DNA of 64,000 nucleotides, from positions 186,001-250,000 of the forward strand of contig LVWL01000019.1 in assembly GCA_002092835.1 (NCBI GenBank), written 5' to 3'. Position numbers and translations under genes: made by a program. The DNA is from Campylobacter concisus (GTDB lineage: Bacteria > Campylobacterota > Campylobacteria > Campylobacterales > Campylobacteraceae). This document shows, piece by piece, positions 56,375 through 64,000 of the stretch (the first letter of the stretch is position 1; each line of letters opens with the position of its first letter). The notes beneath the pieces were generated by a model, which worked only from the letters and a program-made list of their open reading frames with translations, was not told the DNA's origin and did no database searches.

Positions 56375-57159
56375 TACTCGCCCTCCTTTATCTTTTTGAC
56401 GGCATTTTTTATATCATCTTGTCTCATAAAATGCTCTCCTATCAAGAAAGCATCTACGCCTATTTTGCTTAGCTGCCTAAGCTGTTCATGCTGGTAAAGA
56501 CCGCTTTCAGCGACTATTATCTTGCCATTTGGCAAAAGTGGTATGAGCTTCTCACAAAGGCTCATATCCATCGTAAAATCATCTAAATTTCGGTGATTTA
56601 TGCCTATTATATTTGCTCCTGCAAAGATAGCCTTTTTCACATCACTCGCGTCGTGAGTTTCAACCAAAACTTCAAGACCTAAATGATGAGCGTAGTCTAA
56701 AAGCTCTTTTAGCTCGTTTTGAGTTAATGCTTTTGCGATGAGCAAGATAAAGTCTGCCCCATAAACAAGAGCTTCAAGAATTTGATACTTATCAACGATA
56801 AAATCTTTTCTAAGGATCGGCCTTGATGCGTAGCGGCGAACCTGCGTGATATACTCGATGTTGCCTTTAAACCAATGTGGCTCAGTCAAGATACTAAAAG
56901 CATTTGCGTATGGCTCGTATTCCTGAGCGATTTTTATAGGTTCAAAGTCTTCTCTTATCACGCCCTTACTTGGGCTTGCTTTTTTGATTTCGGCTATTAT
57001 TTTTATCGGCCCATTTTGGCTTGCTCTAAGAGCATTTAAAACATCTCTTGGCACATATGGATTGTACGCGAGCGAGCGGCCAAGCCACTCCTCAGGGAAG
57101 TCTGCTTTTCTTTTTTCAAGATCATCTTTAGTTTTTTTAATTATCTCATCAAGTATCAT
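56374..57159 (-). CDS. trpC: Indole-3-glycerol phosphate synthase
   Basis: Fourth step of tryptophan synthesis. The 261-residue TIM barrel has [15 protein letters not shown] (catalytic Lys), [21 protein letters not shown] and [10 protein letters not shown]. No fused TrpF domain. It is between the TPR gene (4-nt overlap) and the HIT gene. It is away from other trp genes, as in C. jejuni. Confidence 0.96.
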   Translation of the reverse strand: MILDEIIKKTKDDLEKRKADFPEEWLGRSLAYNPYVPRDVLNALRASQNGPIKIIAEIKKASPSKGVIREDFEPIKIAQEYEPYANAFSILTEPHWFKGNIEYITQVRRYASRPILRKDFIVDKYQILEALVYGADFILLIAKALTQNELKELLDYAHHLGLEVLVETHDASDVKKAIFAGANIIGINHRNLDDFTMDMSLCEKLIPLLPNGKIIVAESGLYQHEQLRQLSKIGVDAFLIGEHFMRQDDIKNAVKKIKEGE

Positions 57160-58421
57160 TTTTTAAGCCTTTTATTTAGATTTATTATACAGCGCTCTAT
57201 TAGGTGCAAATGCTCTTTTGCCTCTTTTGAAGTCCTAAAATCAACATCTTTCATCGCATGCTGCATAATGCTTTTTGCTTTTTTGCACTCGCCAAGCTTA
57301 AAATATCCCCACGCTAGCGAATCCTCATAATAAGGCGACTCAGGTGAGATAGCAAGCGCCTTTTGCACAAGCTCTATACCCTTTCTAGGGTCAATATCAT
57401 GATCTATCAGCAAGTAGCCATAATAGTTAAAAAACATATCATTTTCTAGTTTTGGTACACTAGCTTCAAATTTATCTAAAATTTCAGCCATTTTTTGTTC
57501 GTTCAAGTTATCTTTATTCATCTCGTATTCGTAAATCGCGGCTTTTGCTAAAAAATTTAAATCCCTGCTATCGTTATAAATTTTAACAGCAAGTATGTAT
57601 GCGTCACCAAAATTACTAGTCGCCGCATAAAGATCCATAAGAGCCATATCGTTGTAGCTATATTTTTTTAAAATTTCAATTGCTGCTTTGTAGTTTTTAT
57701 CATAGATAAAAAACTGCACGATCTTATCAATATACGAAGTGTCATGATTTAGCTCATAAAGTTCTTCAAAGAGTTCAATCACTTTTGGGAAATTTCTTTG
57801 CTGGGAGTAAATTTCAGCCAAAAGCTCGCAAGTCTTTAGCGTGCAACCTTGTTCATCTTTAAATTTCTCAAGATATTTTGTAGCGTCTTTTATCTTATCC
57901 ATGCGATTTATCAAAATATCAACAATACGGAGCAAGTTTTCTTCTTCTTGCTTTAGCGAGTATGCCTCTTCAAAGTATTTTAGTGCAGTCGTTGTTTCAT
58001 TTTGCATCATACAAATAGTGCCAAGCATGAGTAAATTTTGAGCATTTGGCTCTTTTGTAGCAAGCTCTTGCATTAAGCTTTTAGCCTCATTTAGCTTTGA
58101 AAGATTTACTAAATTTGCCACCTTTATACGGATAAAATCGCTATCGTCTTTTAAGCTTTTTTCGCCTTCATTTATCAAAGCATCTAAATTTTCATTTTTT
58201 GTAGCAAAGGCGAGTTTGATCGCCTCTTTTAAATAAGCTTTTTGATTTGTATCTTTAAAAATATTTGAGTAAGCTTGAATGCTAGCATTCACATCTCCGC
58301 TATCTTGAAACAATAAAGCCTGCATTAGACGTAAATTTATACTTTTATTATCGTCAGCCAAAAGTAGCTGCGAGTTAAAAAATACGCTCATAAAAAATAC
58401 TAAAATTTTACGCCAATACAT
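57156..58421 (-). CDS. Exported TPR-repeat protein
   Basis: A 421-residue periplasmic protein with signal peptide ([17 protein letters not shown]) and at least seven TPR-like helix pairs (e.g. [40 protein letters not shown]). The C. jejuni counterpart is annotated as a lipoprotein, but I see no lipobox here. It overlaps the YkgJ-type gene by 22 nt. TPR proteins are scaffolds; partner unknown. Confidence 0.85.
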   Translation of the reverse strand: MYWRKILVFFMSVFFNSQLLLADDNKSINLRLMQALLFQDSGDVNASIQAYSNIFKDTNQKAYLKEAIKLAFATKNENLDALINEGEKSLKDDSDFIRIKVANLVNLSKLNEAKSLMQELATKEPNAQNLLMLGTICMMQNETTTALKYFEEAYSLKQEEENLLRIVDILINRMDKIKDATKYLEKFKDEQGCTLKTCELLAEIYSQQRNFPKVIELFEELYELNHDTSYIDKIVQFFIYDKNYKAAIEILKKYSYNDMALMDLYAATSNFGDAYILAVKIYNDSRDLNFLAKAAIYEYEMNKDNLNEQKMAEILDKFEASVPKLENDMFFNYYGYLLIDHDIDPRKGIELVQKALAISPESPYYEDSLAWGYFKLGECKKAKSIMQHAMKDVDFRTSKEAKEHLHLIERCIINLNKRLKK

Positions 58422-58765
58422 TCTGCTTTTAGCTCCTTGAAATTTTTTTTAAAATAATTCCAAAATGGAAAAGTCCTACACTGCTGTGGCCTTAGCTCAT
58501 AAACTGAGCAGTTTTTATTTTTTTCATCAAAAAATACACAAGCAAAGCCATCTTCATAAGGCTTCTCTTTTATGCTACACCTTAGCCCAACTCTTATTAA
58601 AAACTGCTTTTCAAACTCATCTTTACTCATATGAAATGCGGTACAAAATTTTGAAATTTCTTCTTCGTTTATCCAAATGTAGCCACTCTCTCCCGTGCAA
58701 CACTTGCCGCCACAGCTCTCGCAAAAGCTCGCATCAAACTCATAGTTAAAGCCTTGGACTCTCAC
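58400..58765 (-). CDS. YkgJ-family cysteine cluster protein
   Basis: A 121-residue small protein with a Cys-rich motif, CESCGGKCCTG near residue 15, and then ELRPQQCRTFPFW, the typical YkgJ family signature (zinc/iron chelating). Function unknown. It overlaps both neighbours and belongs to the same transcript as the methyltransferase upstream. Confidence 0.88.
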   Translation of the reverse strand: MRVQGFNYEFDASFCESCGGKCCTGESGYIWINEEEISKFCTAFHMSKDEFEKQFLIRVGLRCSIKEKPYEDGFACVFFDEKNKNCSVYELRPQQCRTFPFWNYFKKNFKELKAECIGVKF

Positions 58766-59468
58766 GCTAGCTCCTGATAATCAACGCTCTTTGTATCAGC
58801 TTTTTTAAAAATTTCAATCGCCTCTTTTGTATGCGAGCCATTTTCACTCATCACTAAAGGTGGCAAAATTTTTAGCTTTGAGTTTGAATTATTTCTTACC
58901 TCAAATAAGGCTAAATTTGCTGGCTTATCAGCCTTTGTATGAATAAATTTTAGGCTTACTAAATTTAGCTTAAACTCTTTTAGGGATGCTATGATCTGGC
59001 TAAGATCATCAGGTGCATAGCAAAAAAACGCCCTTTTGTGAGGCTTTAAATTTATGCTTATACCTCTTATAAAGTCTTTTATACCCAAAGAGCTTGTGTA
59101 TCTACTAGCCTTTATATGCTCATCTTCGCTTTGTTTCGTACCTTCGTGATAAAATGGCGGATTTGATACGATGAGGTCAAATTTCTCACTATCTTTAAAA
59201 TCTGCAAAATCAGCATTTATATTTTCTGCCTCCAAGCCGTTCTTACTGGCATTAAATTTAGAAATTTCACCATTTATTTGTAAGATATCAAGCAAGCTTA
59301 GACTGGATTTTTTAAAGTCGCGTTTAAGCAAAAGCCCAAGTATCCCACATCCTGCGCCAACGTCTAAAATCCTGCCTGAAAAATTTTCAAACTTGAGCTT
59401 ATAAAATCATAAAGTACCAGTGTATCGCTGTTGTAGCGATAACCACTTTTTAGCTGAGCCAAGATCAT
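58762..59468 (-). CDS. tRNA1(Val) A37 N6-methyltransferase-like protein, one frameshift as sequenced
   Basis: Restored to 235 residues by one C near 59397 (ISLKFENFSGR). It starts MILAQLKSGYRYNSDTLVLYDFI at ATG 59468, overlapping the coiled-coil gene stop (ATGA). SAM motif I is ILDVGAGCGILGLLL, and the substrate/catalytic motif IVSNPPFYHEG is intact. These fit TrmN6/YfiC-like tRNA or ribosomal methyltransferases, which target N6 of adenine through NPPF/Y. I cannot separate the tRNA target from others. It is followed by the YkgJ gene (4-nt overlap). Confidence 0.82.
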
Positions 59469-61717
59469 CTATAAACCTTGATGATAAAGCCACGCGTGAC
59501 ATCTTTTACGATCACTTCTGAGCTAAAGCTGATCCTTGCAAAATCGCCAAATTCTTCTTTTATAAGCTCGGCTGCTGCCTTTGCACGCTCTTTACCAACG
59601 CCATAATTTACATAGTTATTTAGCCTGCCAAGATCGTCTTTTTTGATGCTTTGAGCCACATTTGATGGGATGACAAAATTTTTCTTATCTACGATCGGAA
59701 TTATCTCATAAAGGTAGTTTGAGTTAAATCTTTGCAAAAATTCGCTCACTCTATTCTTACACATCACGCTAATCTTATCTTTTGCGTCCATGTCATCACA
59801 CTCAAGGCTAGAGATCAAAACTAGCTTTGTTGGCGTCTCTGGTTTAGTTGTCGCCTGCAAGATATTTTTTAAATTCACATTTTCGTTTTCAAGTTCATCT
59901 TGCCTATTTAAATTTTGCTCGATATCTTTTTGAAGTTCGATGATCTTGGCATTTACTGGACTTCCTTTTACGCTAGATGAGCTAAGTTCATTTATTTTAG
60001 AATTTAACCTCTCAATCGTCTTATTACTCTCGTTTAACTTATGTTTTGCGCTTTCAAGCTCATTTTGCAAGCTTAGCAAATTTTTGCCACCACTGTTGTT
60101 GCTATCTGCTAAAAGTGTCGAAGTGTCAACTATCTTTTTTTGCAAAATATTTATTTGCTGACGCAAAATTTCATAGTTTTGCATATCGATCTTTAGTGTT
60201 CTTTTTTGAGCTTCTAGCTCACTTTGCTTTGCTGCTAGCATTTGGCTTGTTTGAGTGAGATTATTTTCTAGCTCTTTTATCTTTTCATCTTTTAAATTTA
60301 TCTTTGTACTTAAATTTTTTAACTCGCTGTCATTTAAACCAAGCTTTTGAGTTTGCAAAGAGATAGTTTGATTTTGCTCAAATAAAGTTTTTAAAAATTT
60401 ATTTGTCTTTGTATCAAGCGTCTTTAGCTCATCTCGTGCATTTTTAAGACTTTCTTCACTTAAATTTAGTTTTTTATTTAGCTCATTTAGACTTGTATTT
60501 GCATCTAAATTTTGCTTCTCTAGCTTTTTATTTATCAAATTTAACCGGTCAAGATCTTTTTTAAGCGAGCTTATATTTTCATTTGCGAGTTTATTTTCCT
60601 GCTCGCTTTTAAGATTTTTTTCTTTTAGATCATTAAAGCTTTTATGAAGTGCCGCAAGAGAGGCATTTAGCTCTAAATTTTTACCATTGTAGTTTTCAAC
60701 TGCCAAATCTTTTGAGTTTAAATTTTTCTTTATCTCATCAAGCTCATAAATTCTATCTTTTAAGGCAGTTTGGTTCGACTCAAGTGCTTCCTCAAGATCA
60801 ATTATCTTATTTGCCTTTTTTGAAAGCTCATCTTCCATAACACTTTTTTGCGTTTCAAAGCCATCAGTTAGTGCATTTATCTCTTTTTCGTAGCTAAATT
60901 TTTGTGTCTTAGCGTCACTCTTTGCTCGCTCGATCTCCTCTTTTAAAAGCAAAATTTCTTTTTTTTCGTTTTTATCTTTTTCATTTTGAGTATTTTCATA
61001 CTCTTTTATTAGAGCGTCTTTTTGAGCCAGTGTCGTATTTAGCTCTATATTTTGCTCTTTTAAAGCTGTGTAATTTGCCTCAGCTGCCTCTTTAAATTTA
61101 ACAAAATTTGCTTCGATGTCTTTTACCTTACTTTCATCGCCATTTTTTGCCTCATTTATCGCATTTTCAAGGTCTATTATCTTTTTTTCATAGGCTTTTG
61201 AGCTCTCAATCATATCAGCTTGAGCTTCATTTAGCCGTTTTGTGAGAGTTTGTATATTTTCAAAGTGTTGTGTTTCAAGCTCGCCAAGCGTCTTTTGATT
61301 TTTTTCAACTATCTCATTTTTTTCATTTTCGATATTTTTTTTCATCTCTGAAATTTTGCTTATAAAGTCTAAATTTTTCTCGCTGATATCGACATTATCA
61401 GTAGCTAAAATTTTATTTTTTTTACTTAGCTCACGAACTTGTTCTTGAAGTTCATTTACATCATTTGATAAATTTTGATCGCTCGTTTCAGTAAAATTTT
61501 GGATATAGCTTTTTGGAGTTATATATCCGCCATATTCATAAAGATCGTCTTTGCTGATGTATTTTTGTCTCTCTTCTTCTGGCAAATTATCAAAATTTAT
61601 AGAATAGATCGTTTGATTAGTATCTTTTGGTGTCTCATCTTCTTTTGGAGATTTAAAAAACGATAGGCAAAAGCCAACTATCAAACAAAAAATAGCTAGT
61701 AAAATTTTATTTATCAA
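59465..61717 (-). CDS. Long coiled-coil envelope protein with OmpA-like C-terminus
   Basis: A 750-residue protein with an N-terminal TM (ILLAIFCLIVGFCLSFF). Residues ~90-640 are nearly continuous heptad coiled coil rich in Lys, Glu, Asn and Leu. The C-terminal ~115 residues (LVLISSLECDD, YVNYGVGKERAKAAAELI, ISFSSEVIVKDVTRGFIIKVYR) resemble an OmpA/MotB-like fold, which could bind peptidoglycan, but the key NxxLSxxRA motif is changed (GVGKERAKAAAE). It might span the periplasm between the inner membrane and cell wall. It overlaps the methyltransferase gene by 4 nt. Function not known. Confidence 0.75.
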   Translation of the reverse strand: MINKILLAIFCLIVGFCLSFFKSPKEDETPKDTNQTIYSINFDNLPEEERQKYISKDDLYEYGGYITPKSYIQNFTETSDQNLSNDVNELQEQVRELSKKNKILATDNVDISEKNLDFISKISEMKKNIENEKNEIVEKNQKTLGELETQHFENIQTLTKRLNEAQADMIESSKAYEKKIIDLENAINEAKNGDESKVKDIEANFVKFKEAAEANYTALKEQNIELNTTLAQKDALIKEYENTQNEKDKNEKKEILLLKEEIERAKSDAKTQKFSYEKEINALTDGFETQKSVMEDELSKKANKIIDLEEALESNQTALKDRIYELDEIKKNLNSKDLAVENYNGKNLELNASLAALHKSFNDLKEKNLKSEQENKLANENISSLKKDLDRLNLINKKLEKQNLDANTSLNELNKKLNLSEESLKNARDELKTLDTKTNKFLKTLFEQNQTISLQTQKLGLNDSELKNLSTKINLKDEKIKELENNLTQTSQMLAAKQSELEAQKRTLKIDMQNYEILRQQINILQKKIVDTSTLLADSNNSGGKNLLSLQNELESAKHKLNESNKTIERLNSKINELSSSSVKGSPVNAKIIELQKDIEQNLNRQDELENENVNLKNILQATTKPETPTKLVLISSLECDDMDAKDKISVMCKNRVSEFLQRFNSNYLYEIIPIVDKKNFVIPSNVAQSIKKDDLGRLNNYVNYGVGKERAKAAAELIKEEFGDFARISFSSEVIVKDVTRGFIIKVYR

Positions 61718-61719
61718 GC

Positions 61720-62675
61720 TTATGCCTTGCCCTTTAAAATGTCTTTTATGACGTGATGAGCGTGATTTAGAGCAACGACTATTGAGCCGCCATTTTTTAG
61801 CACGATGTCACCACCCACATAAAGTCCTGACACGCTACTTTGGTAGTTACTATCAACTATTGGAGTGCCCTTTTCATCGATTTTTATCTGACATTTTTGT
61901 AAAAAATCAACCGGACTTGAGCCACCTATTGCATAGACAACTCTGTCATAAACGCGAATTTTGCCATTTTCGTAATGCACTCTAACCTTGCCTGATTCGT
62001 TATCTATCTCTTTTATATCGTGATTTAGCCTAACTTTTATCTTGCCGTGCTTTTCTAGCTCCCAAAGTGCACTTAAATTTGTCTCATTTACGCGGCTAAA
62101 ATTATCTTTTCTATAAGCGATTGTGGTTTTATTGTATTGGCAAAGCTCGATCGCATACTCAACTGCTGAGTTTCCGCCACCTACGACAAGCACCTTTTCG
62201 CCGTTGTACAGCTATCGAGGTTAAAATTTACAACCGCGTTTAGTGAAGGCGGGATTTTATAATCAGGCTTATTTGGTCGTCCCATTTTGCCAATTGATAT
62301 CATTACATTTTTAGCTTCATATACGGCTTTTGATGTAGTTACTTTAAAAATTTCTCCATCTTTTTTCACGCTCTCTACTTCAGAATTAAAAAAAGCTTCA
62401 ATCTTTTCAGTATCAAGCAGCTTGTCAAAATAATCAAGCGTGCTCTCTTTCGTGCCATCCTCAAATGAAACTACGCCATGTATCGTACTATCTTGCCCTT
62501 TATACTCTTTATCTACGCGTTTATTATCTTTATAAAATTTTCTTATCGTTTGGCTGTGATTATCACCTTTTTCAAGAAGCAAAACGTTGTTTAAGCCATT
62601 TCTTTTTGCCTCAACTACGCTAGCAATTCCACAAGGTCCGCCACCAACAACAATTAGATCATAAACATTTACCAT
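61720..62675 (-). CDS. FAD-dependent pyridine-nucleotide oxidoreductase, YpdA-like, one frameshift as sequenced
   Basis: Two overlapping pieces form one protein of 318 residues after adding one A near 62204 (SCTNGEKVLVVGGGNS). The N-terminal FAD motif is LIVVGGGPCGIAS and the NAD(P)H motif is VVGGGNSAVEYAIEL. A C-terminal GLYVGGDIV closes the FAD domain. It lacks the redox CxxC of thioredoxin reductase, so it is better called a YpdA-like flavoprotein. The ATG at 62675 (GGAG, 6 nt upstream) is preferred over TTG 62687. The partner substrate is unknown. Confidence 0.83.
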
Positions 62676-62699
62676 CTTTTTCTCCAAATTTTATAAATT

Positions 62700-64000
62700 C
62701 TAAGCTTTTTTAACTAGATCAGCCATCAAGAATGCAAGCTCAAGTGCCTGATCAGCATTTAGCCTTGGGTCACATTGTGTTTCATATCTTTGCTCAAGCG
62801 AACTTTCAGTGATGTTTAATGCCCCACCCGTGCACTCAGTCACGTCTTGGCCTGTCATCTCAAGATGTACGCCGCCAGCCCTTGTGCCCTCAGCTTTGTG
62901 AATTTCAAAAAAGCTTCTAACTTCGCTTATTATCTTGTCAAATTCTCTGGTTTTGTAGTTATTTGAGGTTTTTACGGTGTTGCCATGCATCGGATCGATA
63001 CTATAAACGATATTTAGCCCTTCTCGCTTTAGCTCTCTTAAAATTTTTGGTAAATTTTCGCCTATCTTATCAGCACCCATTCTGATTATCACGTTTAGTC
63101 TGCCAGCTTCATTTTCTGGATTTAGTTTATTTGCAAGAGCGACGACATCTTCAGCCTTTGCACTTGGTCCGATCTTTACACCGATAGGATTTTTCACACC
63201 ACTTAAAAAATGTACGTGAGCGTCGTTTATACACGTGTTCTTTCGCCTATCCAAAGCATATGAGCCGAGCAGTCGTACCACTCACCGCTAAGACTATCAA
63301 CTCTAGTTAAAGCCTCCTCATAAGGTAGCAAAAGCGCCTCGTGAGATGTATAAACCGCAGTTTGATTTATGACTGGCGTATTTGCTGAAGTGATGCCACA
63401 AGCTGCCATAAATGAAAGCGTCTTTGTTAGCTCATCAGCTAGTTTTGCGTATTTCTCGCCGATCTCTGGCTTTTTAACAAAGCCTAAATTCCACTTATGC
63501 ACTTGATGAAGGTCGGCCAAACCGCCTCTTGAAAAGGCTCTAAGCAAGTTCATCGTAGATGCACTTTGATAATACGCCTCTATCATGCGTTTTGGATCAG
63601 GCACTCTTGCCTTTTCGTCAAATTCAAAGCCATTTATAATATCGCCTCTATAGCTTGGAAGCTTAATGCCATTTGCCTCTTCAAAATCACTACTCCTAGG
63701 CTTTGCAAACTGCCCTGCCACGCGGCCCACTTTGACCACTGGATAGCCACCAGCAAAGGTTAAAACTATCGCCATTTGAAGTAAAACCTTAAACATATCT
63801 CTGATGTTGTTTGCATTAAAATTTGTAAAGCTCTCAGCGCAGTCGCCACCTTGAAGCAAAAATGCCTCACCATTACAAACTTTTGCAAGTTCTTCTTTTA
63901 AGCTTCTAGCCTCGCCAGCAAAGACCAAAGGAGGAAGCGATTTTAATTTTTCTTCGACCTCTTTAAGCTCTTTTAAATCTGGGTAATTTGGTTGTTGCAA
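62700..64000 (-). CDS. 3-deoxy-7-phosphoheptulonate synthase, class II; frameshift and cut by window edge
   Basis: Plant-like (class II) DAHP synthase, the first enzyme of the shikimate pathway. The window holds about 433 residues of it. It starts at [15 protein letters not shown], which in full-length relatives follows an N-terminal ~20 residues outside the window. Family motifs include [40 protein letters not shown] and [10 protein letters not shown]. The frame breaks near 63230; one base ([17 protein letters not shown]) joins the two parts. The C-terminus is at 62700. Both halves are highly conserved, which suggests a sequence error. Confidence 0.92.

Noticed and set aside
1-64000. CRISPR arrays, tRNA, rRNA, insertion sequences, prophage genes
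   Set aside because: No regularly spaced repeats, no cloverleaf or rRNA-like segments, and no transposase, integrase or phage structural motifs were seen when reading the sequence and frames; short RNA genes could be missed by eye.

Overview
The window looks like a chromosomal segment of an epsilonproteobacterium of the genus Campylobacter, most like the hydrogen-using C. concisus/C. curvus group. The evidence is AT-rich DNA, AAGGA-type ribosome binding sites, and several blocks whose order I recognise from C. jejuni: ctpA-purC-purS-purQ-(Cj0515-like)-plsC, MltG/AsmA-like/icd/mdh/oorDABC, trpC-HIT-rhodanese, and mfrABE. No rRNA, tRNA, CRISPR array, prophage or insertion sequence was seen. The species is an inference from memory; no database search was possible.

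Layout. 1-4.5 kb: end of a periplasmic C-terminal processing protease, then purine genes, an SH3 membrane protein and an acyltransferase (all +). 4.6-6.6 kb: a chemoreceptor (-). 6.7-8.7 kb: htpG behind a HAIR-like inverted repeat. 8.8-13.5 kb: one large type I secreted adhesin (-), broken by two one-base frameshifts. 13.7-17.4 kb: periplasmic methylmenaquinol:fumarate reductase mfrABE. 17.8-23.7 kb: a metal/siderophore uptake operon made of a TonB receptor with four in-frame stops, a SAM methyltransferase and FecCD/FecE/FecB-type ABC parts. 24.0-29.9 kb: TCA segment icd-mdh-oorDABC without sucCD. 29.9-33.5 kb: divergent, 5'-overlapping mltG and an AsmA-like gene. 33.7-47.9 kb: a long minus-strand block for [NiFe] uptake hydrogenase: hydABCDE, hypF, nikR, two membrane/periplasmic genes of unknown role, then hypBCDEA. 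48.2-54.7 kb: flgH, pta-ackA, lpxD, ilvIH. 54.9-64 kb: mnmH, a HIT protein, trpC, a TPR protein, a YkgJ-type Cys cluster protein, a tRNA-methyltransferase-like gene, a long coiled-coil envelope protein, a flavoprotein and class II DAHP synthase (cut by the window edge).

How it fits together. The hydrogenase feeds electrons from H2 into menaquinone, and the Mfr complex can pass them to fumarate at the periplasmic face. Oor, Icd and Mdh supply a TCA segment, and Pta-AckA makes ATP and acetate. HypABCDEF build the nickel-iron centre and NikR is expected to adjust nickel supply.

Data-quality warning. Eleven single-base losses break nine genes, including conserved genes such as hydA, hydB, flgH and DAHP synthase. 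Every one is repaired by adding one base and none needs a base removed. Six lie at AGC|C, where one C is missing. This looks like sequencing or consensus error rather than gene decay. The TonB receptor is different: four nonsense codons, no indel, and probably a real pseudogene.
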